From assembly GCA_002448815.1 (NCBI GenBank), contig DKAJ01000009.1, positions 62,001-126,000 of the forward strand: DNA of 64,000 nucleotides, read 5' to 3'. This document shows, piece by piece, positions 1-8,231 of this stretch. The translations under genes were made by a program, and so were the position numbers. Source of the DNA: Micavibrio sp. UBA6929 (lineage in GTDB: Bacteria; Pseudomonadota; Alphaproteobacteria; Micavibrionales; Micavibrionaceae). The notes below the pieces were generated by a model. The model saw only the letters and a program-made list of their open reading frames with translations, made no database searches and had not been told where the DNA came from. Every line of letters begins with the position of its first letter. The first letter of the stretch is position 1.

Positions 1-629
1 GCGCTAAAGCAATCACAATGGATATCGGCGATGAACAGCAGGTGGTTGATGGCATTGAAAAAGCCGCTAAAATCTACGGTGGCTTTGATGGCGTTATTAA
101 TAACGCCGCGATCACTGGTGATGTCCTAAAAAACATGGGTGAAGCCTTTGCCCCATTTGAAGAATATCCCTTAGATCTGTGGCAAAAAACATTAGATATC
201 AATCTAACAGGGTCCTTTTTGATAGCACGCGAAGCTGGACGCATTATGAAAGAATCTGGAAAAGGCGGAAGCCTGATTAATGTCTCAAGCATATATGGTG
301 TTATGGGACCTGATCACCGTATTTATGAAGATGTCGACTTCGCAAGTTTTGTCGGCTATTCAGCTTCAAAATCAGGCATTCTAGGTCTAACCCAATGGCT
401 TGCCACATGGTGGGCAAAAGATAACATTCGCGTCAATTGCCTTGTTCCTGGCGGCGTATATAATGGTCAGAACGAAACATTCCATCAAGCCTATAATAAC
501 CGCATCCCCCTAGGGCGAATGGCCAAGCCAGATGATATGGTCGGCATGGTCATTTATCTTCTTAGCGATGCGTCTGATTATTGCACTGGCGGCATATACA
601 ACGTAGACGGAGGATTAGGGGCATGGTAG
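1..629 (+). CDS. SDR family oxidoreductase, 5' end outside window
   Basis: Short-chain dehydrogenase/reductase, probably acting on a nucleotide sugar or sugar acid. The reading frame is open to the window edge, and the Met at 18 lies inside the conserved stretch that precedes the acidic adenine-contact residue, so the gene starts upstream and the Rossmann glycine motif is not visible. Seen here are the NNAA motif, a catalytic Ser in NVSS, the YSASK catalytic pair and a C-terminal PGG...DGG segment typical of classical SDRs. It overlaps the following HisF-like gene by 7 bases, so the two are co-translated. In the company of HisF/HisH-like subunits it resembles PtmA-type dehydrogenases of nonulosonate clusters. 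That substrate is inference. Family certain, substrate unknown. Confidence 0.88.
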   Translation, partial: AKAITMDIGDEQQVVDGIEKAAKIYGGFDGVINNAAITGDVLKNMGEAFAPFEEYPLDLWQKTLDINLTGSFLIAREAGRIMKESGKGGSLINVSSIYGVMGPDHRIYEDVDFASFVGYSASKSGILGLTQWLATWWAKDNIRVNCLVPGGVYNGQNETFHQAYNNRIPLGRMAKPDDMVGMVIYLLSDASDYCTGGIYNVDGGLGAW

Positions 630-1408
630 AGCAAAAAGACCGCCACAATGTTCGCCTCATCGCGCGTCTGGATATCAAGGGCCCAAACCTCATCAAGGCC
701 ATAAACCTTGAAGGCATCCGTGTTATTGGCGATCCAAACGAACATGCACGCCGCTACTACGAACAAGGCGCAGATGAGCTGATCTATATGGACATGGTCG
801 CCAGCCTGTATGGCCGCAACAATTTACACGATATTGTGAAAGCCACGTCAAACAATATCTTTGTTCCTATAACTGTAGGCGGCGGCGTCCGATCGGTCGA
901 TGATGCAGAAGCACTTCTTTTTGCCGGCGCAGATAAAGTTGCAGTCAATACTGCCGCAACCCAGAACCCTACACTTATCACAGACATTTCACGCCGATTT
1001 GGCGCTCAATGCATGGTGCTATCCATCGAAGCAAAAAAAATGCCTGATGGACAATGGCGCGTTTATGTTGATTGTGGTCGCGAAGATACAGGCATGGACG
1101 CAATCGCCTGGGCAAAACAAGGTGTTGCCAATGGCGCAGGCGAAATATTACTCACCTCAATTGACCATGAAGGTACACGCAAAGGTTTTGATACAGAACT
1201 GACCAAGCTCATCGCAGCAGAGGTGCCAGTTCCCGTCATCGCAAGCGGCGGCTTTGGTAAAACACAAGATATCGTGGATGTTGTCAGTAATGCAGATGCA
1301 GATGGCGTAGCCATCGCCGATGCGTTACATTACGGCCGCATGACCTTACCAGAAATCAGAAACGAAGCCATACAACAGAATATCCCCATGAGGTCTATCA
1401 TCGCATGA
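623..1408 (+). CDS. HisF-like cyclase/synthase subunit of sugar-amidination type
   Basis: 261-aa (beta-alpha)8 barrel related to the HisF subunit of imidazole glycerol phosphate synthase. ATG at 623 is chosen because GGAGG lies 9 bases upstream; longer reading of the frame gives an Arg-rich junk extension. The first catalytic Asp is present (ARLDIK, D17) but the second one, D130 of true HisF, is Glu here (SIEAK, E136). A separate complete HisF with both Asp residues lies at 54152-54916, so this copy is not needed for histidine synthesis. Paralogues of this type sit beside HisH-like glutaminases in polysaccharide and flagellin-glycan clusters, where the pair supplies ammonia to an N-acetyl sugar amidotransferase (WbpG/PseA family). 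That role is inferred from context. Confidence 0.85.
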   Translation: MVEQKDRHNVRLIARLDIKGPNLIKAINLEGIRVIGDPNEHARRYYEQGADELIYMDMVASLYGRNNLHDIVKATSNNIFVPITVGGGVRSVDDAEALLFAGADKVAVNTAATQNPTLITDISRRFGAQCMVLSIEAKKMPDGQWRVYVDCGREDTGMDAIAWAKQGVANGAGEILLTSIDHEGTRKGFDTELTKLIAAEVPVPVIASGGFGKTQDIVDVVSNADADGVAIADALHYGRMTLPEIRNEAIQQNIPMRSIIA

Positions 1409-2049
1409 GTAAAGTCACTCTAATTCACTATGATATCGGCAATCTCCTTAGCGTGGAACGCGCCTTACATCATCTAGGTGCTGATTTTACTATTGCTAAA
1501 ACGCCTGAACAAATTGAAAACGCAGATAAACTTATCCTGCCTGGTGTTGGTGCCTTTTCCAGCTGCGTTAACGAGGTCAAAAATCGTGGCTTTGAAGCAC
1601 CTATTAAGCAAGCAGTCGATAGTGGAAAATATTTATTGGGTATTTGCGTAGGCATGCAAATGCTCTTTGAAACGAGCGAAGAATTTGGCACACATCAAGG
1701 GCTGGGCTTCATTGAGGGACATGTGAAAGCCATTCCTGCAGAAAATACGTCTGGCCAACCACATAAAATTCCTCATATTGCTTGGACATCGCTGCAGCCC
1801 CCTGCACAAAACCCTGCAGCATGGGATGACCCTCTTCTCTCTGGCATCACACCCAATGCAGAAGTCTATTTTGTTCATTCTTTTACCGCTCACCCCGACC
1901 ACGCTCAAAACCGCGTTGCCGATTCATACTATGGGGGCAATCCTATTGCCTCAATTGTGAAGCAAGACAATGTATATGGTACGCAATTCCACCCAGAAAA
2001 AAGTGGTGCAATTGGCCTAAAAATTCTAGAGAATTTTTTAAAGCTCTAA
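1405..2049 (+). CDS. HisH-like glutamine amidotransferase subunit
   Basis: 214-aa class I glutaminase. It hydrolyses glutamine and passes ammonia to the HisF-like barrel encoded just upstream, with which it overlaps by four bases (ATGA). The triad is intact: nucleophile C81 in GICVGMQ, and H196 and E198 in QFHPEKSG. The canonical HisH is at 56866-57513, so this is the second HisH of the window. Length is normal for HisH. The expected ammonia acceptor, an N-acetyl sugar amidotransferase, is not intact nearby; only a deleted remnant is seen at 3448-3566. The stop codon runs into the end of a minus-strand gene by four bases. Confidence 0.87.
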   Translation: MSKVTLIHYDIGNLLSVERALHHLGADFTIAKTPEQIENADKLILPGVGAFSSCVNEVKNRGFEAPIKQAVDSGKYLLGICVGMQMLFETSEEFGTHQGLGFIEGHVKAIPAENTSGQPHKIPHIAWTSLQPPAQNPAAWDDPLLSGITPNAEVYFVHSFTAHPDHAQNRVADSYYGGNPIASIVKQDNVYGTQFHPEKSGAIGLKILENFLKL

Positions 2050-3297
2050 GTATTATCCAAATGCGGCTGGTCCGGCTTGCTGGTTACGTTTTGTTGTGAC
2101 TGCAAAAGATTTGCCTGCTCTAAACGCTGGTCCGTATCCAAGGCGAACCGACCAAATCTCTGAATTCCTGCCTCAGGCGGCACTGTATCAGGGTCCCACG
2201 ATGCGAGCTTACCATAATTGCTCAATAATGCGTTTGCATTATAAGCATTAACAGCCGCAGAAAATTCATCTTGTGACAATGGTATATCCGCGCGACTATT
2301 ATAGGCTTCCAAAAAAGTTTTCAAATACGCGTGATCGTCTTCTGCACCTACGCCCTCAGCTTTCCCTAGGATCGCGCGGTACATCAAAGTTCCCGCATCA
2401 TATCCTTTTGGAAATTTAGACATAGTAACTGTTTCATTATCCATAATATGAACGCCTTTAGGCATACCGTCCGCCAATCTTTTCATCAAAAAATTAGCGT
2501 CAATCATAACACCATGCACATAATCAAGGGCATCAGGCTGCTCAAGAACATCTCCATACTTAGATGCAATATCAATAATTCTTTGCGCCTCAGACTCGGC
2601 AAAGAACTTTTTGGTCAGATCTAACGCCTGACGACGCCCCTCCTCAGTGCGTAGATAACGCGCACCTCTCAAAGCGTCGACACTAAAATCACCTGCATTT
2701 GTCTCGAAATTATCATCAAGCTCTTGCTTTAACGCGGGGGGGTAAGGCCTGCATTGCATTGGTAAAACGCGCAACAGCATATGCCATAAACTGAACTTCT
2801 GTATGCGTTGGCGGCTCAACAATATGCTCCCCCACAACAAATGACGTTGCAGAAACACAGTGATTATCAATATTCAAAACAGGATCCCCGCCAGAGAAAA
2901 GACGAACATCTGAAACGCTCATGCCGTCACGTCCTAAACAATGCTCATTCACTGCCTCAAATATCTTAGCAGATAAAACAGCGGTTTCAGGCATGATTTC
3001 TTTCTTTACACGCAAGACCACACTATCAAGATCGCCATCTGCCCTTATAAAACGAACGCAGTACGTTCCCTGCAAGTCAACAGCCTCCGGGCGACATACA
3101 TCATAGTCCATAAGGCTATGAATCTTTAATGGCTCTAAATCGGGATATAACGCATAAAAACTATTCGCAGCAATCTCATAGCGATCACCTGTTGTATCAA
3201 CCTGAAAAATATCATTTTCATTACCTAGACCTAAACCCGCATGCGAAGGTAAATTACGATTAACATTAGCTACTTTTGTGTCGCCCTTAAACATCAA
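2046..3297 (-). pseudogene. Hypothetical protein split by a frameshift in a C7 tract
   Basis: Two overlapping minus-strand frames, 2716-3297 (193 codons) and 2046-2870, read as one gene when one base is removed from the run of seven C (plus-strand G at 2736-2742). The repaired gene is exactly 417 codons with stop, and the text across the joint becomes smooth (MQALPP then ALKQEL). The product is then about 416 aa, mostly hydrophilic, without a signal peptide or clear motif; I do not recognise the family. The gene is convergent with the HisH-like gene. It could be phase-variable through slipped-strand mispairing, a true recent pseudogene, or a sequencing error in the homopolymer. Translation from the upper start ends shortly after the tract. 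Confidence 0.6.
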
Positions 3298-3447
3298 ATA
3301 AATCCTTTACATTGAACTATCAAAGCGCAAGGTAATATTTTACATACAAAGAGTCAAACATAGAAGGGCCTAGCTTGATTTACACAGAAGAACTTGCTAG
3401 AAGATAGCAGCTTGTATTTCCAGCCTGACAAACAAAAAGAGTGACCC

Positions 3448-3566
3448 ATGCAAACAGTCAAAACAATTGACGCCCAAATCAATGAATTAGAACAAGATGT
3501 AATTTTTTGCACACGCTGTGTAACATCAAAGAAGGTGAATGGAAACTGAAACATCCGGTGAGGTAG
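3448..3566 (+). pseudogene. Relic of N-acetyl sugar amidotransferase (WbpG/PseA family)
   Basis: A 33-codon frame starts at 3448 and contains FCTRCVTS, the N-terminal cysteine motif of N-acetyl sugar amidotransferases (usually continued by NQRPR). Right after it a second frame (3525-3566) reads KEGEWKLKHPVR and stops, which resembles the C-terminus of the same family. The simplest reading is one large internal deletion joining the two ends out of register. The C-terminal piece ends inside the ribosome site of the next gene, as expected for the last codons of an operon neighbour. These enzymes use ammonia from a HisF/HisH-like pair, and such a pair lies at 623-2049. Family recall is from motifs only. 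Confidence 0.6.
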
Positions 3567-3569
3567 CTT

Positions 3570-4235
3570 ATGGCCAATTTAATTCATGACCCTACATATG
3601 TTCGCAAACAGGTCCTTAAACACTTAGGGCTACTGCATGATGTATCTGAAAACGATGTGTCTATAATAGACGCTGTCATGCCAAAAACCATAAAACGAGT
3701 TGAAAGATGCTGGTCTGAAATTGCTAATAAATATTACCAATCAGAGGATACAAGCACATTAAACATAGATAACTCAAACCAATACACACAGTTTTTATTA
3801 TTATTGGCAAATGAGCTCAGCATATCTCATCACAAAAAATTAGCCGATAAATTTTTTGCCCTTAATAAAATGATAAATAGCTGCGATATCTATCATGAAG
3901 TCGCATTACCTGATAGCTTTTATGTGAATCACTCTATTGGCATCATAGTCGGTCGTGCATCTTTAGGAAATAGGCTATTTCTATCGCAAAATTGCACAAT
4001 CGGCGGCAACCCTGGTAGCCCTTTATACCCTAATCTAGGCCACGATAATTATTTAATGGCAAATGCAACAATCGTAGGTGATGTAGTAACTGGTGATCGC
4101 GTAATTTTTGCTGCGGGCAGCTATGCAAAAAATATCAGTATACCTTCTAACAGCATTGTGTTTGGACAAGCCCCAAATAATGTCATTAAACCTTTAGAAG
4201 CAGAATCTTTCAAAAAAGCCAGCCCCTTTAAATAA
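3570..4235 (+). CDS. Hexapeptide-repeat acyltransferase, serine acetyltransferase-like
   Basis: 221-aa protein with an alpha-helical first half and a left-handed beta-helix second half. The helix part (from about residue 125) shows the HSIGIIVG and NCTIGG pattern of CysE-type and sugar O-/N-acetyltransferases; the His is the likely catalytic base. GGTGAGG lies 7 bases before the ATG. It opens a run of plus-strand surface-carbohydrate genes up to 8223. The product probably acetylates a sugar or serine in the polysaccharide pathway. Which acceptor is used cannot be told from the sequence. True cysteine-pathway CysE is less likely because of the neighbours and the atypical N-terminal half. Confidence 0.75.
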   Translation: MANLIHDPTYVRKQVLKHLGLLHDVSENDVSIIDAVMPKTIKRVERCWSEIANKYYQSEDTSTLNIDNSNQYTQFLLLLANELSISHHKKLADKFFALNKMINSCDIYHEVALPDSFYVNHSIGIIVGRASLGNRLFLSQNCTIGGNPGSPLYPNLGHDNYLMANATIVGDVVTGDRVIFAAGSYAKNISIPSNSIVFGQAPNNVIKPLEAESFKKASPFK

Positions 4236-4254
4236 AAAGTAAAAGACTTTGACC

Positions 4255-5688
4255 ATGACAAACGAACCCCCAAAATGGCTAATATTCCCACTAGAAATTG
4301 TTGAGCGCGAACTAAATGGTAAATTATTGATTTGCAACGAAGCCATTAAAAATGGATGGAATTGCATTATTGGTACAGAGCAAGAAATAGTAAAATCCTT
4401 GGAGTTTCTACCGACGGGTCTTTTCTTCTTAAAAAGCGCACTACACCATGAAGTTCCCTACATCAAAAACTTGCAAAAGAAAGGCAATAAAGTTGTCTGC
4501 CTTGATGAAGAAGGTCTCGTTCAAAACAATATAGAATATCTCGTCTCTGCACGCTCAACACCAGAAACAATCAAAGCACTAGACGCCTGTTTATTTTGGG
4601 GTTCAGTTCAAAAAGAAGCTTACAAAAACGCCTATCCCGATTATACGGAAAAGTTTCACGTCACATCAAATCCACGTATCGATATTTGGGATAAAGAAAA
4701 ATATCATGAAATTTATCAAGAGACTATTACCGATATTCACGATAGATTTGGCGAGTATTTTATCATCCCAACAAGCTTTGGATCTTATAACCATGCCATG
4801 GGTAAAGACGGTGCAATGGATATCTATAAAGCGGGACATTTCATTACCAAAGATTCCGTTGCATTCTTTGAAAGCTATGAGGAATATGCGAAAAACATTT
4901 ACTATGGGTTCGTTGATATCATTGATCCTCTTAGCAAAAAATTTCCAAATACAAATATCATTGTTCGCCCACACCCCTCTGAAAACCGTGATCCATGGGA
5001 TGAACTAGCTAAAAATTATAGTAACGTCCATGTAGTTTTTGAAGGCAGCGTAACGCCCTGGCTAATTGGTGCTAAGGCTATTCTCCATTGTGGTAGCACA
5101 ACTGCTGTCGAGGCTCACCTGCAAGGAAAACCCGTCATATCTTATTGTCGTGGCTTTAATGACCCTGAGTATGCCCTAGAAGTTCCATCAAAGGTCTCAA
5201 TTAATGTAACCAGCGATAAGGACGTCCTTGATCTCCTAGATAAAGTCAACAACGGAGAAAACATCAATGACTTATACCCAGAAGTCCAAAAAGGACATGA
5301 CTGGCTAAAAGGATGGGCCGATAGCATCGATTCTTATGAATCTACACAAAAAATTATCAGCTTATTTAATAAACTTAACGTAGAGCCATGTTCTTATAAA
5401 TTACAAGAAATCAAAAACTTGCCACGATTAAATTGGGCTTCATTTAAAGCCTTTATATGGTTCTGCCTACAACCATTAGGTCACATACCTATCATCAAGA
5501 ATCTTTTGCCATTCAAAATTAAATTTGGAATCAAAACACAAAAATATAACAAGAAAAAAATCAACAATATTAACCCTGATGAAGTAAAAGCCTTCTTGCA
5601 GATTACAAATAAAATCAATCAGACCCCTCTAGTCGAAACGCATATCTTACGTAAAAATATTATTGCTCTAACCGCGTCTCACGATTAA
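4255..5688 (+). CDS. Surface carbohydrate biosynthesis protein (glycosyltransferase-like)
   Basis: 477-aa soluble protein of the group named surface carbohydrate biosynthesis protein, with a likely GT-B fold. It opens with PPKWLIFPLEIVERE and carries VRPHPSE (about 240) and a later HCGSTTAVEAHLQGKPVI segment, the layout seen in CDP-glycerol- and nucleotide-sugar-dependent transferases where the HP and GS(T) motifs bind the donor. ATG at 4255 is preferred to TTG at 4249. The ribosome site is weak. The C-terminal 90 residues are Lys/Asn-rich. It follows the hexapeptide transferase by 19 bases and precedes the MBOAT gene by 7. Donor and acceptor unknown. Confidence 0.72.
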   Translation: MTNEPPKWLIFPLEIVERELNGKLLICNEAIKNGWNCIIGTEQEIVKSLEFLPTGLFFLKSALHHEVPYIKNLQKKGNKVVCLDEEGLVQNNIEYLVSARSTPETIKALDACLFWGSVQKEAYKNAYPDYTEKFHVTSNPRIDIWDKEKYHEIYQETITDIHDRFGEYFIIPTSFGSYNHAMGKDGAMDIYKAGHFITKDSVAFFESYEEYAKNIYYGFVDIIDPLSKKFPNTNIIVRPHPSENRDPWDELAKNYSNVHVVFEGSVTPWLIGAKAILHCGSTTAVEAHLQGKPVISYCRGFNDPEYALEVPSKVSINVTSDKDVLDLLDKVNNGENINDLYPEVQKGHDWLKGWADSIDSYESTQKIISLFNKLNVEPCSYKLQEIKNLPRLNWASFKAFIWFCLQPLGHIPIIKNLLPFKIKFGIKTQKYNKKKINNINPDEVKAFLQITNKINQTPLVETHILRKNIIALTASHD

Positions 5689-5695
5689 GATTCTC

Positions 5696-7045
5696 ATGCG
5701 ATTTGATGCCTTATATTTTCTGTTCTTTTTTGCAATTGTTTACGGCCTCTCGAAAATACCGCGAATAGGTCCCGCAGTATATATCCTTGCCAGTTTCCTG
5801 TTTTATATTGTTGCCGGCTGGCAAGATCTAGCGCTCATCATCACAATGATTATCTTCAACTATGGGGCTTCATTCTATGTAAGTCGAAGTAAAATTGTGT
5901 TTTCAACAACCGTCGCCATAAACCTTGCCACATTGCTCTATTTTAAATATAGCAGCTTCCTGGGCAGTTCCCTTGGAGCCAATGAAATTTTTAATACGCA
6001 AATTATTATCCCTTTAGGGATATCTTTTTATGTCTTTCAGATGATCGCGTATCAGGTCGACATCGTCCGCGGAACCTGCAGGCAGATAACCTCTTTTCCT
6101 CGGTTCTATTTATTCGTCGCCTTTTTCCCACAACTGATTGCAGGGCCTATTGTACGTGCAAACGATATCTCAAACCAAATCAACAGGCTGTTTAAAAAAG
6201 GACAGCGTAACAACACCATCATCTCTCTAGGGCTGGGGTTATGCTTACTAGGACTTGTCAAAAAAGTTATCTTATCAGACTCGCTAGCTCCTATCGTTGA
6301 CTCAAATTTTTCTACCATGCCAGACACCGCACTAGCCGCATGGCAGGGCGTACTAACATTTACCTTTCAGATCTATTATGATTTTTCTGGCTATTCGGAT
6401 ATTGCATTAGGGCTAGGATATCTCCTCGGCATTCGACTGCCGATCAACTTTAAACAACCATATCTCGCCAAAAGCCCGCAAGAATTTTGGCAGCGATGGC
6501 ATATAACCCTGTCACAATGGGTGCGTGATTATTTATATATTCCTCTAGGCGGAAATAAAATCAAAGGCCCAATAAAGCAACTAACTGCCTTAATCTTGGT
6601 TATGACATTAATGGGGCTATGGCATGGTGCAAACTGGACTTTCGCTGCATGGGGCGCCTCTTGGGGCGTTGCCATATTACTGTGGCGAATAGGCGCACCT
6701 TTTTTCAATAAACGGCCTCTCGTTTCATGGCTAGGAACATTGCTAGTTACAGTAATACTATGGGTGTTTTTCCGCGCTCCTAATATGGGTTTTGCATTAG
6801 ACTATTTGCAAATCATGTTCACGCCGTCTACCCTCAATATGAACAATCTCTCTTGGATATGGTCTGGCATGATAGTATTAGGTGGTTTGCATTTACTGGA
6901 AGGCAGATACTACAATCTTAAAGGCATCAAGCTTATGAAGAAAATCAACCAACCTTTTTGTTGGGGTATCCTAATCGGTTTATGTTTTACAATTCTCTTG
7001 CTACCAAAAGCCCTCGACAATCCATTCATTTACTTTAGGTTTTAA
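5696..7045 (+). CDS. MBOAT family O-acyltransferase (AlgI-like)
   Basis: 449-aa integral membrane protein with about ten hydrophobic segments. It belongs to the membrane-bound O-acyltransferases such as AlgI, PatA and DltB, which carry acyl groups across the inner membrane for polysaccharide modification. The family signatures are seen: FFPQLIAGPI near 143-152, YYDFSGYSDIALG near 227-239, PQEFWQRWHITLSQW near 261-275, and GLWHGANWTF with the presumed catalytic His at 310. Length fits AlgI. It is followed after two bases by an SGNH-type protein, the usual partner that finishes acyl transfer on the outer side. It most likely acetylates the polysaccharide built by the neighbours. Confidence 0.93.
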   Translation: MRFDALYFLFFFAIVYGLSKIPRIGPAVYILASFLFYIVAGWQDLALIITMIIFNYGASFYVSRSKIVFSTTVAINLATLLYFKYSSFLGSSLGANEIFNTQIIIPLGISFYVFQMIAYQVDIVRGTCRQITSFPRFYLFVAFFPQLIAGPIVRANDISNQINRLFKKGQRNNTIISLGLGLCLLGLVKKVILSDSLAPIVDSNFSTMPDTALAAWQGVLTFTFQIYYDFSGYSDIALGLGYLLGIRLPINFKQPYLAKSPQEFWQRWHITLSQWVRDYLYIPLGGNKIKGPIKQLTALILVMTLMGLWHGANWTFAAWGASWGVAILLWRIGAPFFNKRPLVSWLGTLLVTVILWVFFRAPNMGFALDYLQIMFTPSTLNMNNLSWIWSGMIVLGGLHLLEGRYYNLKGIKLMKKINQPFCWGILIGLCFTILLLPKALDNPFIYFRF

Positions 7046-7047
7046 AC

Positions 7048-8223
7048 ATGTTGTTCCGCGCATTTAAAAAAACATGCTTATTTTGTTGCGGCTTAATCTG
7101 CGCAGCATTTCTCTTTGAAGCTGTCCTTAGATGCATTGAACTAACACCAGCCTGGAAAACCTTACCCGTTGCAGAGGTATCGTTATACGGACCAGATGCC
7201 AAAACCGCCTATACCCATCGTAAGAATGTAAAAGGCATATGGACAACAGAAAACAGGGCAAAAATCTCCACGAATGAATTCGCTATTCGTTCAAATGGGC
7301 GCCATAATTTTACCAAAAATCCTGATGCAAAGAATATAGGTATAATTGGCAACTCAATCATTGAGGCCCTGCAAGTGGCCGACATAGATACCTTTGTTTC
7401 TCAAACTGAAGAAATATTACGCTCCCGCATTAACAGCATTAACGTGCACAATTTAGGCCTATCTGGCACCACCCCTGTCATAGAATTAGAGCGCAGCAAA
7501 TATTTCACAGAGCTATTAGACCTCGATACACTTATAATCATCAACAGTCCTGCAAATTTGACACATCGTATAGAGTATTCACAAGGAGGCTCCTTGCCCT
7601 TCTATACAATGGATGAAATCGGCAACATTCGTATTAACCGTAAGTACCTTAAATCACGAGGGTACAAAATCAGAACATCAATAATCGGCGATGCCTTTTA
7701 CTTCTTAATGAACCATTCAAAACTCTTTACAGTACTCAACAACCGTATGAATCGGGGACTCCTCGATGAACTCCAAATAAATAAAGTGCAACAAACTGCT
7801 CACTCTTCTGAAAATACAAACACATGCCCAAACGAAGCAATAGAGAGCTTGAAAATACTCAGTCAAACACAAGATAACAATTCTCAAAGAACCCATGCCC
7901 TCATCAATCATTTATTGGGGCAATACAGCGCCCTTCAAAACAGAACCGGAGTAAAAATCATCTATGCCTTCTATGACAATTGGAAAAGCTGTCCAAAAAC
8001 ATTAACCCAAAGCGCGCACACAGCGCTAATTGCGATGCTTGAGAACAATAATATTGAATATTACGACCTAAAATCTGATCTAAAATCACATCTGCCCCCA
8101 AATATAACGCTACAAGATTTACGAGGATTTGCCTCACCTAAAGGGCATCTGAATTACACAGGACACCAAGTCTTTAGCTCAACGCTTAGCAACTACATAA
8201 TAAATAATTACAGCAATGAATAA
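7048..8223 (+). CDS. Membrane-anchored SGNH/GDSL-type acyl-transfer partner
   Basis: 391-aa protein with one N-terminal hydrophobic segment (about 8-26), so mainly periplasmic. The nucleophile block reads IGIIGNSIIEAL with Ser103 (GNS in place of GDS), and the last block reads GHLNYTGH near 366-373. The Asp that usually lies three residues before the catalytic His is not evident, as P364 stands there. Placed two bases after the MBOAT gene, it fits the AlgJ/AlgX or PatB role: accepting an acetyl group from the MBOAT channel and placing it on the glycan. Overall similarity to named members looks low, so the exact family is open. It is the last plus-strand gene of the polysaccharide run. Confidence 0.7.
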   Translation: MLFRAFKKTCLFCCGLICAAFLFEAVLRCIELTPAWKTLPVAEVSLYGPDAKTAYTHRKNVKGIWTTENRAKISTNEFAIRSNGRHNFTKNPDAKNIGIIGNSIIEALQVADIDTFVSQTEEILRSRINSINVHNLGLSGTTPVIELERSKYFTELLDLDTLIIINSPANLTHRIEYSQGGSLPFYTMDEIGNIRINRKYLKSRGYKIRTSIIGDAFYFLMNHSKLFTVLNNRMNRGLLDELQINKVQQTAHSSENTNTCPNEAIESLKILSQTQDNNSQRTHALINHLLGQYSALQNRTGVKIIYAFYDNWKSCPKTLTQSAHTALIAMLENNNIEYYDLKSDLKSHLPPNITLQDLRGFASPKGHLNYTGHQVFSSTLSNYIINNYSNE

Positions 8224-8231
8224 CGTAAAAA

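Noticed and set aside
623..2049. Duplicate histidine-pathway hisF and hisH
   Set aside because: Full canonical copies exist at 54152 and 56866, this HisF lacks the second Asp, and the setting is polysaccharide genes.
2046..3297. Two separate genes on the minus strand (2716-3297 and 2046-2870)
   Set aside because: The second frame has an implausible basic N-terminus and the two join perfectly at the C7 run; one gene is simpler.
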